From: Solimicrobium sp040544425
GTDB taxonomy: Bacteria; Pseudomonadota; Gammaproteobacteria; Burkholderiales; Burkholderiaceae_D
DNA: 64,000 nucleotides
Assembly: GCA_040544425.1 (NCBI GenBank)
Contig: JBEONO010000011.1
Location: forward strand, 1-64,000
Direction: 5' to 3'
Both the position numbers and the translations under genes were made by a program. Position 1 is the first letter of the stretch, and the number at the start of each line of letters is the position of its first letter. Positions 35,359 to 44,218 of the stretch are shown one piece after another. The notes below the pieces were generated by a model, which saw only the letters and a list, made by a program, of their open reading frames with translations, had not been told where the DNA came from and did not search any database.

Positions 35359-35982
35359 ATGAATTTATTTAATTTACGCAGCGCTGGCTTGACAATCTTG
35401 TTCACGATGACATGCTCCAGTTATGCGCAGACGGCCAATAATGTTTCGGGCTCTGGCGCCAGCACGCCGATGCCGGTCAACGAGCAGCCTGGCTGGTTGC
35501 AAAGAAATTATGACGGCGCACAGCATACCGTGGAAAACCTCTACGACAATGGGCGCCTGTCGATGATTCTGTCTGGATATGCTTACCATTATCGCGGTAC
35601 CTATGATCAGGCGCATCTGCACAACATCAATGAAAGAACCTGGGGCTTGGGCATGGATAAAGAGCTACGCGACGAAAAAGATAATGAAGAGTCGATCCAG
35701 TTTTTGGTTCTGGCTGATTCTCATGAACGACCACAAATAAGTGCCAGTTACAGCCATCAATGGATGAAACCCATCAGCGGAAATTGGGAGCTCGGCGCCG
35801 GTTATCAAATTGGGCTGGTGAGCCGCAGCGATATTTTTAGCGGCGTTCCATTTCCAGCCGCGTTACCGATATTTTCGGTCGGGACGCACGACACGAAGTT
35901 ATTGATTACCTTTGTCCCGCATATTTCAGGGACAGTCAACGGTAACGTTTTACTTTTTGCGTTGCGCACCAGCTTAAAATAA
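35359..35982 (+). CDS. pagP: Lipid A palmitoyltransferase PagP
   Basis: A 207-residue protein with a signal peptide (to about SYAQ) and a PagP barrel: YAYHYRG (His77), NERTWGLGM, LVLADSHERPQ (Asp120-Ser121), WELGAGYQIGLVSR, FPAALPIFSVG and FVPHISGTVNGNVLLFALR. These match E. coli PagP catalytic His33, Asp76 and Ser77. It transfers palmitate from phospholipid to lipid A in the outer membrane, raising resistance to cationic peptides and muting lipid A signalling. It lies 18 bp after queF, probably cotranscribed. Confidence 0.88.
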   Translation: MNLFNLRSAGLTILFTMTCSSYAQTANNVSGSGASTPMPVNEQPGWLQRNYDGAQHTVENLYDNGRLSMILSGYAYHYRGTYDQAHLHNINERTWGLGMDKELRDEKDNEESIQFLVLADSHERPQISASYSHQWMKPISGNWELGAGYQIGLVSRSDIFSGVPFPAALPIFSVGTHDTKLLITFVPHISGTVNGNVLLFALRTSLK

Positions 35983-36063
35983 TAAAAATACAAGTAAGCC
36001 ACGCAAATTGATGACGAATTGGTGACACTGTCACAGGCAAAGATACAATAACTTGGATTCGTA

Positions 36064-36091
36064 TTGCACATTGTTTAAAGAGGTCTATAAT
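36064..36091 (+). promoter_or_regulatory. Sigma70-type promoter of ptsN operon
   Basis: TTGCAC (36064-36069) and TATAAT (36086-36091) are 16 bp apart. Transcription would begin near 36098, 40 nt before the ptsN ATG. The best promoter by eye in the window. Confidence 0.65.
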
Positions 36092-36138
36092 TTGCGCCAC
36101 GCGCCGATTTGGGGCGTTCTTGTAATCCATTTAGCACC

Positions 36139-36606
36139 ATGACGAATATCGCAAAAATTCTGCCGCTCGCAAACGTGGTCTTGGACCTCGAGATTTCCAG
36201 CAAAAAACGCGCCTTTGAACAAGCTGGTCTGTTATTCGAAAACAATTGCGGGATCGCCAGATCCACTGTCTCTGAAAATTTATTTGCCCGCGAACGCCTG
36301 GGCTCGACCGGCCTCGGTCACGGGGTCGCTATTCCGCATGGCCGGATCAAAGGTTTGAAAAAACCGGTAGCGGCGTTTATTCGTCTGGCTGAGCCGATCC
36401 CATTTGAATCACCCGACAGTGAACCAGTGCATTTATTGATTTTTTTACTGATGCCGGACAGCGTGACCAAACAACATCTGGCTATCCTTGCCGAAATTGC
36501 AGAGCTGTTTTCCGATACCTCCATCCGCGCCGAATTGACCAGCGCAACCGATCCAGCCGCAGTCCACAATTTGATTTTGGCCTGGCAACCGCAAATTACC
36601 GCCTAA
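36139..36606 (+). CDS. ptsN: PTS IIA-Ntr component
   Basis: A 155-residue EIIANtr, the phosphoacceptor end of the nitrogen PTS that regulates potassium transport and sigma54-linked functions. The phosphorylated histidine is in GHGVAIPHGRI, and the LFARERLGSTG lead-in is canonical. The ATG at 36139 (MTNIAKILP) fits family starts; the ribosome site is weak. First gene of ptsN-hprK-rapZ. Confidence 0.95.
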   Translation: MTNIAKILPLANVVLDLEISSKKRAFEQAGLLFENNCGIARSTVSENLFARERLGSTGLGHGVAIPHGRIKGLKKPVAAFIRLAEPIPFESPDSEPVHLLIFLLMPDSVTKQHLAILAEIAELFSDTSIRAELTSATDPAAVHNLILAWQPQITA

Positions 36607-36638
36607 AGTAAATACACCACTGACCCAGCGTTTTTTAC

Positions 36639-37595
36639 ATGCCAAATCCAAGTACTCTGTCAATCCAAACGATTTATGAAGAAAACCGCGATTTGCTCAA
36701 ACTTGGCTGGTTTGCTGGCTGCTCAGGCGGTGAGAAACTGATTTTTGGCGATGCTACTTCCGCCGCCGATCAGGTTGGCCATCTGAACCTGATCCACCCT
36801 GGCCGGATCCAGGTTTTGGGGCATCAGGAAAAAGCGTATTACGAACGAATTTCTTCCAACACTCGCGCCCATCTGTTTCGCGACCTGGTCGCAGGTGGCA
36901 CACCTGCCGTAATTATCGCGCAGGGTCTCGATACCCCGATCGATCTGATGGCGGTGTGCGATGAAAACAATATCCCTCTGTTCTCCACCCCGCTGCCCTC
37001 GGCACAGGTAATCGATTTTTTGCGCGTATTCCTGTCCAAACGTCTGGCGCAACAAACCACCATGCACGGCGTATTCATGGATGTGCTGGGCGTTGGTGTG
37101 TTGATTACAGGTGATTCAGGCCTGGGTAAAAGTGAATTGGGTCTGGAATTGATTTCACGCAGTCACGGACTGGTGGCCGATGACGCGGTCGAGTTTTCAC
37201 GCATTGCGCCGAATATGATTGAAGGCCGGTGCCCGCCACTATTACAAAATTTGCTGGAAGTGCGTGGCCTTGGTCTGCTGGACATTCGGGCCATTTTTGG
37301 TGAAACCGCCGTGCGTCGCAAAATGCGGTTAAAATTGATCGTTCATTTGGTCAGGCGCAGCACGATGGAAGACAGTTTTGAACGCCTGCCGATTGATGAA
37401 CAGACCGAAGAAGTATTGGGTCTGGCGATCCGCAAGGTGACGATTCCGGTTGCAGCCGGTCGCAATATTGCGGTGTTGCTGGAAGCCGCGGTGCGCAATA
37501 CCATTTTGCAGTTGCGTGGGATCGATACGCTACAACTCTTTATGGAACGCCAGCGCAAGGCCATGAGTGAAGAAGAAGAGCAGGAAGACGACTGA
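36639..37595 (+). CDS. hprK: HPr kinase/phosphorylase
   Basis: A 318-residue enzyme that phosphorylates and dephosphorylates HPr on serine. The Walker A is TGDSGLGKSELGLELISR, the HPrK motif follows in LVADDAVEFSRIAP, and the signature region is EVRGLGLLDIRAIFGE. The N-terminal DRTGG-like domain is present. In proteobacteria it usually sits next to ptsN and rapZ, as here. Confidence 0.96.
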   Translation: MPNPSTLSIQTIYEENRDLLKLGWFAGCSGGEKLIFGDATSAADQVGHLNLIHPGRIQVLGHQEKAYYERISSNTRAHLFRDLVAGGTPAVIIAQGLDTPIDLMAVCDENNIPLFSTPLPSAQVIDFLRVFLSKRLAQQTTMHGVFMDVLGVGVLITGDSGLGKSELGLELISRSHGLVADDAVEFSRIAPNMIEGRCPPLLQNLLEVRGLGLLDIRAIFGETAVRRKMRLKLIVHLVRRSTMEDSFERLPIDEQTEEVLGLAIRKVTIPVAAGRNIAVLLEAAVRNTILQLRGIDTLQLFMERQRKAMSEEEEQEDD

Positions 37596-37657
37596 CACAC
37601 AAGTTCCGCAACTTAGTTACACAAATTAGTCACACGAATTAGTAAGCCCAATCAGCT

Positions 37658-38521
37658 ATGCGCATATTTCTCATTTCCGGTATCTCAGGCTCAGGTAAAT
37701 CAGTAGCACTCAATGTATTGGAAGACGCCGGTTTCTTTTGTGTCGATAATCTCCCACCGGTTCTTTTGCCGGAACTGATCCACACCTTAACTCAGGACAA
37801 AGTTGGAACCGTTGCGATTGCGATCGACGCGCGCAGTGCCAATTCTCTCAATGGCCTGATCAGCAATATTGAACAGTTAAGAGCAGGTGGACATCAGCTC
37901 GATTTGATTTTCCTGACCGCCAAAACAGAATCACTCATTGCACGTTTTTCCGAAACACGACGCAGCCATCCGCTCTCGCATCGTCTGCTACCTGGACAAA
38001 ATCCCAATGATCCGCGCACTTTGGTGGAATGCATTGAAATCGAGCGCAAGATGCTCAGTGGGTTGGAAGAAGCGGCCGATGTGATCGATACATCAGGGCT
38101 TAAAACGAATCAATTGAGAAGCTGGATCAAAGAACTGATCCATATTGAACGCAGCAATATGACGATTCTGTTTGAGTCGTTTGCGTTCAAGGTTGGCGTT
38201 CCATTAAATGCCGATTTTGTATTTGACGTGCGCACCCTGCCCAATCCCTATTACGACGTCAACCTGCGCCCTTTAACCGGCCAGGACTTGCCGGTGCAAC
38301 TCTACCTGGAAGACCAGCCAGAAGCCAAGACCATGCTCGACGATATCAGCCAGTTTATCGCCAAGTGGTTGCCGTCTTTTAAGAACGACAATCGCAGTTA
38401 TTTAACGGTCTGTATCGGCTGCACGGGCGGGCAGCATCGATCGGTTTATATTGTTGAACAACTCGCCAGGCTGTTCAATGAATCTGAGCAGGTGGTGGTG
38501 CGGCACCGGGAATTGCATTGA
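37658..38521 (+). CDS. rapZ: RNase adapter RapZ
   Basis: A 287-residue P-loop protein. GISGSGKSVALNVLEDAGFF at the N-terminus, CVDNLPPVLLPEL and the C-terminal CIGCTGGQHRSVYI are diagnostic. RapZ targets the GlmZ sRNA to RNase E in enterics; in beta-proteobacteria its RNA target is less clear. It lies 62 bp after hprK. Confidence 0.95.
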   Translation: MRIFLISGISGSGKSVALNVLEDAGFFCVDNLPPVLLPELIHTLTQDKVGTVAIAIDARSANSLNGLISNIEQLRAGGHQLDLIFLTAKTESLIARFSETRRSHPLSHRLLPGQNPNDPRTLVECIEIERKMLSGLEEAADVIDTSGLKTNQLRSWIKELIHIERSNMTILFESFAFKVGVPLNADFVFDVRTLPNPYYDVNLRPLTGQDLPVQLYLEDQPEAKTMLDDISQFIAKWLPSFKNDNRSYLTVCIGCTGGQHRSVYIVEQLARLFNESEQVVVRHRELH

Positions 38522-38562
38522 ATTTGGATTCATTGAATCGCACATCAAATCACAGCGTCAAA

Positions 38563-39723
38563 CTACATTAAGATCGTACGCATCTTTCTGCTGACATACC
38601 ACAGAGCGGCAAGCGTAATCACCACGCAAGTCAATACCGGCGCAAACATATCAGCAGCACCAACCACTTCGTTATTCAAAATTTTTCCCATCAACTGATT
38701 CTGGGCGATCAGCGGCACCCATTTATACCAGACCGGATCGGCACCTTGCTTGAACAGGCTGATCATCGAAACCAGCGGTGCGGCAACCACCAGAATCGTG
38801 CAGCGCGCCTGGGCTTCTTTATGACTTTTGCCGTTGATCGCAATCGCGATTTGCACTGCGGAGATCGTCAACCCGAGCGGCAACATGACCAGGATCATCA
38901 ACAACAACTCAAGGCCACTGAACTGCATCATGATCCGGATGGTTTCATTACGCACCAGGAACGAGGCCGGAAAAATACTGAGCACGCTAAATACCACCAC
39001 CAGCATGGTCAGCGCACAAACCGCCAGCCACTTTCCGAGGGCAAACATCCAACTGGACACCGGATTCATCATTAACGGTTCGAGCGAACCGCGTTCGCGT
39101 TCTCCGGCCGAGGTATCGATCGCAGCATACAGACCGGCCGAAACCATGGTCAGCATCAGCATCAACGACAGTCCACCTTTCAATTGCGCACCCGAATCTG
39201 CCGTGCGACTCAAATGCCGTTCTTTAACATCGACCACGTTTAAAATTTCGGGCGAGACGCCGCGCATCGCCAGATTCAAGCCGGCCAGCTCGTTACCAAA
39301 TCCCTGCATCAACCTGTGCAGCGGCGCCACGCCAGTCTGTGAATCCTGATTTGCCACGTCCAGCACGATGAACACTGTCGGCCTTTCACCGCGGGCCAGC
39401 TTTTCCTGAAAGTCGGCATTGATCAGCAATACCGGATCGATCATGTCCTTGGTTTGCAGCTGATGCTCATAGTCAGCCGGGGCCTGCTTGATTTTGTAAC
39501 CCTGTCGTTCAAAATAATTTTGCAGCGTCGGTGCATTGTTGATTCCGGCGACCCAGATTTCCTTTTTTTCGACCTGGGTTTCGTAACGATTGGCCGACTC
39601 GGAAATGACGACCATCATAAACGGCATCCCAAACAGCGTAATGATCAGCACCATCAGCATGGTGCGTTTATCGCGCAGGGCATCCAGCAATTCTTTATAA
39701 GCGACGGCGAGCATGGCGTTCAT
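38563..39723 (-). CDS. ABC exporter permease (NatB type)
   Basis: A 386-residue ABC-2 type permease: an N-terminal membrane segment (MLMVLIITLFGMPFMMVVIS), a large extracytoplasmic loop (about 45-180), and five further membrane segments toward the C-terminus with the DTSAGERERGSLEPLMMNPV motif of the NatB/ABC-2 family. It overlaps its ATPase gene by 4 nt. The transported substrate cannot be read. Confidence 0.88.
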   Translation of the reverse strand: MNAMLAVAYKELLDALRDKRTMLMVLIITLFGMPFMMVVISESANRYETQVEKKEIWVAGINNAPTLQNYFERQGYKIKQAPADYEHQLQTKDMIDPVLLINADFQEKLARGERPTVFIVLDVANQDSQTGVAPLHRLMQGFGNELAGLNLAMRGVSPEILNVVDVKERHLSRTADSGAQLKGGLSLMLMLTMVSAGLYAAIDTSAGERERGSLEPLMMNPVSSWMFALGKWLAVCALTMLVVVFSVLSIFPASFLVRNETIRIMMQFSGLELLLMILVMLPLGLTISAVQIAIAINGKSHKEAQARCTILVVAAPLVSMISLFKQGADPVWYKWVPLIAQNQLMGKILNNEVVGAADMFAPVLTCVVITLAALWYVSRKMRTILM

Positions 39724-40517
39724 ACCAGTTCCTTGTTATACGCCGGATCGAAAGCAAGTTTGACGAAGGCAGTCTCGAAGTCGGTCTCATCAACCAGATC
39801 CAACAGCTGCTGCACGCTGCCTTGCGCAACGGTTTTTCCATGCGCAACGACGACCACATGGTCACACAGTCGTTCGACTTCCTGCATGATGTGGGTAGAA
39901 AAAATAATACATTTACTGCCGCCTTCGGGCGAACGCAGCCAGCGCAAAAAATCGCGCAAACCGCGCGTGGCCAGGACGTCCAATCCATTGGTCGGCTCAT
40001 CCAGAATAATATTTTTGGGATCGTGCACCAGGGCTCGGGCCAGTGCGGTTTTCATTTTCTCGCCCTGGCTGAATCCTTCGCAGCGTCGCTCGATGAATGA
40101 TTTCATCTCCAGTACCTGCGCCAACACATCGACTCGCTGGTTGGATTGCTCGCGCGTCATTCCATGCAATACACCGTAGTAAACGATATTTTCGCGCGCC
40201 GACAGGCGCGGATACAGTCCCCGCGCATCCGACAGTACCCCCATCTGCGCCTGGGTGACCTGCTGACCAGCCTGGACCGCAGTCCCATCCACCAGAATCT
40301 GTCCGCCATCCTGCTTGAGCAATGCGGCGATCATCCGCAGGCTGGTAGTTTTACCGGCACCATTTGCGCCCAGCAAGCCGGTAATTTTTCCGTCCTCCGC
40401 GTTGAAACTGATATTTTTTACGGCCTGGACAACTTCAGTTTTACCTCCCTGACCGAAATACCATTTCCCGCTGGTCGGTCGTATAAATTGTTTGGTCAGA
40501 TTTTCGACGCGTATCAT
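39720..40517 (-). CDS. ABC exporter ATPase (NatA type)
   Basis: A 265-residue ATP-binding subunit. Walker A is LLGANGAGKTTSLRM, the signature is FSQGEKMKTALARALVH, Walker B is NIILDEPTNGLD, and the H-loop is FSTHIMQEVERL. It pairs with the NatB-type permease to drive export. GGAGGG precedes the ATG at 40517, which overlaps the upstream hydrolase gene by 4 nt, so the three form one operon. Confidence 0.92.
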   Translation of the reverse strand: MIRVENLTKQFIRPTSGKWYFGQGGKTEVVQAVKNISFNAEDGKITGLLGANGAGKTTSLRMIAALLKQDGGQILVDGTAVQAGQQVTQAQMGVLSDARGLYPRLSARENIVYYGVLHGMTREQSNQRVDVLAQVLEMKSFIERRCEGFSQGEKMKTALARALVHDPKNIILDEPTNGLDVLATRGLRDFLRWLRSPEGGSKCIIFSTHIMQEVERLCDHVVVVAHGKTVAQGSVQQLLDLVDETDFETAFVKLAFDPAYNKELV

Positions 40518-42004
40518 GATCCACCCTCCCCGCCCGATTTTTGGATTGGTGCAATCCACACCGCAGGCCGTGGAATTTGCTTGACGCAGGAGGCATCCAC
40601 CTTGACGGCTTCCTGATCAGTTTTGGCATTGATGAAACTGGCTGCAACGCTGGTCAGGCAGGGTTGCTGCAACATGCCATGGCCGGCGTGGTCGAGCACG
40701 ATATGGCGCGCCATCGGCCCCAGCAGCGCCTTGATTTTTTCCGCATGCCCTGGCGGCGTGACCGGGTCAACGCCACCACTCAACAACAGGACTGGCGTAG
40801 CAGAGCGCGGTATCGTGTAGAAGCCGTCAGGCACTTTTCCTTTCGGCCAGCTCTGACATACTTTCCTGTATTCACGGCTGTTCAGTTCAGCAAAATCATT
40901 GTCAGGGCCTGGCTTGCGATCCTGTGCCAACCGGCTATATTCCTCTGAACACACCGTAGAAAAATGCATGCCCATCGCGATGCTGCCAGGACCGGGCAAA
41001 CTTCCCGCACCGGACAGCGCCAGCAGGGGATTGAAATTATCTCTGGTGGCCTGCTCTATGGCGTTCGGCAAGCCGGCAGTCGTGACCGGCGAGTAAAGGA
41101 CCTTGGTCACCCAGGAAAGTACATCGTCACGACTCACTTTCGCTGTGACCGTGGTGCCAAGTCGTGGGTGGGTCAGATTCGCTGAACGCGGCAAATCGGC
41201 CAACAATTTTTTCCAGTCATCGCGCAGGGTCGGGTAGGCCTGATGGCAACGGGTGTCCAGATCACAATCCTTGAACAAATTATTCAGCGCAGTTTGCAGA
41301 TCATAGTCGGCCAGCATTTGGTCCGGTTGGACTACACCATCCAGAATGACGCGCCTGACGTGATCCGGGAACAGGCGCTGGTATTCCAGAGCTGCGCGGG
41401 TGCCGTATGAAACGCCGATTAAATCAATGTTGGAATAATTCAGCGCGGCGCGCACCGCATCAAGATCCTGCATGGCGATCGTAGTGGTAAAAAACCGGAG
41501 ATCACCGTAGGCTAATTTTTCCAGCTGCGTTTTGCAGATCAACATCTGCCTGACCGCGTAATCTTCAACACCGATGCCTGACAAATCATTCTCATCCGCG
41601 CATTCCAGCGGCGCCGATTTGCCCGTGCCGCGCTGATCAACAAACACCAGATCATGGCGACGCTGCAGTTTATCAAACACAATTTGAATCCAGCTGGCGA
41701 CATTGATCGCGCTTTGACCGGGTCCGCCCGCCAGCAAAAAAATCGGATCTGGCGCTTTGTTTTTATCCTGAGCTGGCAAAACAATAAAGTGCACCGAGAT
41801 TTTTTTCCCGTCAGGTTGATCCGGGTCGAGGGGACGTTGCAGTTCACCGCACCACACCTGCTGCGCGAAACCGTCAACGCGACACTGCTTCAGCAAATCG
41901 TCTGCCTGTGCATGACCTAGCAGCAAACCAAGGACAGAAAATATTAGAAGATGGTGCTTGAGATAGTCCAGCCAGTGCATCACTATTTGCATCGAAATTC
42001 TCAT
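40514..42004 (-). CDS. Exported TAP-like alpha/beta hydrolase
   Basis: A 496-residue alpha/beta hydrolase resembling tripeptidyl/prolyl aminopeptidases. It has LLAGGPGQSAIN (oxyanion region), the nucleophile Ser in LIGVSYGTRAALEY, Asp in SGGVDPVTPPGHA and His in DHAGHGMLQQPC. A signal peptide (HHLLIFSVLGLLLGHAQA) sends it to the periplasm. The start could be ATG at 42004 or one of the later in-frame Met codons. It heads the operon with the NatAB-like exporter. Confidence 0.82.
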   Translation of the reverse strand: MRISMQIVMHWLDYLKHHLLIFSVLGLLLGHAQADDLLKQCRVDGFAQQVWCGELQRPLDPDQPDGKKISVHFIVLPAQDKNKAPDPIFLLAGGPGQSAINVASWIQIVFDKLQRRHDLVFVDQRGTGKSAPLECADENDLSGIGVEDYAVRQMLICKTQLEKLAYGDLRFFTTTIAMQDLDAVRAALNYSNIDLIGVSYGTRAALEYQRLFPDHVRRVILDGVVQPDQMLADYDLQTALNNLFKDCDLDTRCHQAYPTLRDDWKKLLADLPRSANLTHPRLGTTVTAKVSRDDVLSWVTKVLYSPVTTAGLPNAIEQATRDNFNPLLALSGAGSLPGPGSIAMGMHFSTVCSEEYSRLAQDRKPGPDNDFAELNSREYRKVCQSWPKGKVPDGFYTIPRSATPVLLLSGGVDPVTPPGHAEKIKALLGPMARHIVLDHAGHGMLQQPCLTSVAASFINAKTDQEAVKVDASCVKQIPRPAVWIAPIQKSGGEGGS

Positions 42005-42127
42005 TGCAGCAATCCGGGGAATGATGGTGTCTCGGATTCTACCCGAAGATATTGCACCAGAAAAATATAAATCGCTTCGTGGCTGGTAGAAGCTATCGCA
42101 GTCGAGGTGGGATTTGTTTCGATCCGG

Positions 42128-42994
42128 TCAAGGATCAATTTCGCTGGTTGTGCGTTCCGGAGCCGGAACCGTTGGGAATCTAAGGATTATTTTCGCTCCC
42201 TTATTAGGTGCAGAAATGATCTCAATTTTTCCATCATGGTTTTTTAATATATTTGACACCTGGAACAGCCCTTCACCATGACCGGCAAGGCGACTGTCGT
42301 CGTAGGTGAAGCCCTTTGCAATCGTGCGCCGAACAAAGTTGGACATCCCAATTCCAGTATCAGCCACAACTGCGACCAGTTCATCGTCTTCTACGCGAAG
42401 CTCAAGTTGGATCTGCCCTGGTTTTTCGTCTAAAGCCGCGATGGCATTGTCGATCAGATTGGAAAATAAGCGCCGGAGATCTGGTCCGTTGGCGCGGATA
42501 AAGGCGCGCCTGGCAGTTTTCTCAATGCGATGACTGATTCTAACCCTGCCTGAGGCATATTGGTCGCACTTATCTGCGAGCACCTCGATCAATTCGGGCA
42601 CAACTAAAACCGGCGCAGAACTGTTCACCTGGATCTGTGACTTATCAAGTGGCGCCCCAAGTCCAAGCAACATTGAATGTTTTTTTAAATTGCTCACCGC
42701 GTTCGAGATCCGATCCAAAGATCGGTTCACCGTGGGAAGCAGTTCTTCCGGAACTGCCAGAGCCTCGATCAACATGGTTATCGTAGACAATGATGAATTA
42801 ATATCGTGAACGACCAGATCGGCCAATGAACCAAATTCCTGGATTGTTTCGGCCAATTTTACCTGCGCGGTTTGTTCCGGCTCGTTTTTTATCTCAGTTT
42901 GATCAGGTCTTCCCGGTCCGCCAACTTCAGCTACGGATCCAGAAAAAGAGCGCCCAGCATTGACTGAATTTTCTCCCAATTTGAGCTCCCTCAT
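42128..42994 (-). CDS. Orphan cytoplasmic histidine kinase
   Basis: A 288-residue kinase without membrane segment or obvious sensor domain. The H-box is LADLVVHDINSSLSTI, the N-box FSNLIDNAIAALDE, G1 VVADTGIGMS, and G2 GHGEGLFQVSNIL. The first 50 residues are polar and probably disordered. There is no response regulator next to it. It follows a lipoprotein gene by 23 bp on the same strand. HDxNxxL instead of HExxxPL places it outside the common classes. Confidence 0.8.
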   Translation of the reverse strand: MRELKLGENSVNAGRSFSGSVAEVGGPGRPDQTEIKNEPEQTAQVKLAETIQEFGSLADLVVHDINSSLSTITMLIEALAVPEELLPTVNRSLDRISNAVSNLKKHSMLLGLGAPLDKSQIQVNSSAPVLVVPELIEVLADKCDQYASGRVRISHRIEKTARRAFIRANGPDLRRLFSNLIDNAIAALDEKPGQIQLELRVEDDELVAVVADTGIGMSNFVRRTIAKGFTYDDSRLAGHGEGLFQVSNILKNHDGKIEIISAPNKGAKIILRFPTVPAPERTTSEIDP

Positions 42995-43017
42995 AGCGGG
43001 GTTCGGTCAACCGAAGA

Positions 43018-44025
43018 CTACTGCCTGACCAAGGCAAATGAAATTGTTTGATAGGTGTTACCAAACATGGAACCTGGATAGACAGGCTGTGTAGAGCCGG
43101 GAACAAACGAGGAATACTCGACGATCCCGGCCAATTCTTGCGCGTCGGCGCCAAAGAAATTCAAAGTGTCGACATAGTCGAGTCCTAAACCCAGGCCACT
43201 GATTTGATATGGAGTGAATCCATATTCAAGGTAGGGCCCGGAAAACCCAATCTCATTCAAATTAATTGTCGCTGCCAGCAAATTACCTGGCACGCCTTGC
43301 ATGCTTGAGTTGTCGCTGATGTTTTGTAATACCGCATCGGGGGCTACATTCATGACCATCGTTCTGGTTGCATAATTTACAGTTGCGGTAACACTCGAGG
43401 TGTAGAGCGCAAAACCGTAATTGTCTTGGGGACTTACGCCAGATCCCGTGCTCCCGGAATAAGTGTCGACCACGTATTGAAAGGCCTTTCCGGTGTAGGT
43501 GGCGGTGCCACTTACCGGCCACGTGAGTGTGCCCGGATTCAAACGATATCCGGCGGCTCCAAAGCCATGCACGCTCGGATTGTCGGCGTTGGTCCAGAAT
43601 ACATTTTGAACATATTTGGTTTGCGATGGCGCGAGGATTTTGACGTTCTTGTTGGCTGCGCCCAGGGTGTAGGACAAGAGATTGGTAGAAATGGAACCGG
43701 CCAGCGCACCGCCTGGGAGACCCGAGGCAAATGTGAAGCTGTACGGGAATTGTGGGTTTTCATTAAACGCAGTCTGAAAAGTAATGTTGGCCGATGAATC
43801 GATCGTTGCACCCAGATCTCCGGCAACGCGCAAGCCACTCGGATCTACATCCAATCCCATCCGCGTAAATCCGTTAGACACGGGGATGATTTCATCGTGA
43901 TTGGCAGGTGTGTCGGCGCTGCCGCTGCCACTATTACTGCCACCGCCGCAGGACACCAGACTTGTCAGGGTAATTATGCCAAGCATGCACTTCCAGGTAA
44001 CCCGTTGTCGACTAATTTTTTGCAT
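43018..44025 (-). CDS. Lipoprotein resembling TbpB-like surface proteins
   Basis: A 335-residue protein with a lipobox (LTSLVSC, then a GGGSNSGSGS linker), and beta-rich sequence with YTGKAFQYVVD and LNFFGADAQELAGIVEYSSF near the end. The latter recalls the FxGPxAxExxG ending of the TbpB-like beta-barrel domain. That assignment is tentative. GAGGAG lies 7 nt before the ATG at 44025. It would be in the outer membrane, possibly surface exposed. Confidence 0.6.
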   Translation of the reverse strand: MQKISRQRVTWKCMLGIITLTSLVSCGGGSNSGSGSADTPANHDEIIPVSNGFTRMGLDVDPSGLRVAGDLGATIDSSANITFQTAFNENPQFPYSFTFASGLPGGALAGSISTNLLSYTLGAANKNVKILAPSQTKYVQNVFWTNADNPSVHGFGAAGYRLNPGTLTWPVSGTATYTGKAFQYVVDTYSGSTGSGVSPQDNYGFALYTSSVTATVNYATRTMVMNVAPDAVLQNISDNSSMQGVPGNLLAATINLNEIGFSGPYLEYGFTPYQISGLGLGLDYVDTLNFFGADAQELAGIVEYSSFVPGSTQPVYPGSMFGNTYQTISFALVRQ

Positions 44026-44218
44026 TGCCAATCTCCTCTGTTTTGTAATGCATGCCAAAAAGAGCCGCCATTCTAGGGTGTTTGTATTTAATAAACTTTA
44101 AGTAATTTCACATATTGCTGCGAATACTGAAGAAACGTAGGAAGCGACTTTTCAGAGCGGAGCGTCTGAATTCGAAATCGTCTGGAACAGGTCGGGGTAG
44201 TTGAGCGGGTGAGATTTG

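Noticed and set aside
37606..37644. Three imperfect 13-bp repeats between hprK and rapZ
   Set aside because: Copies are too diverged and too few to support a function.
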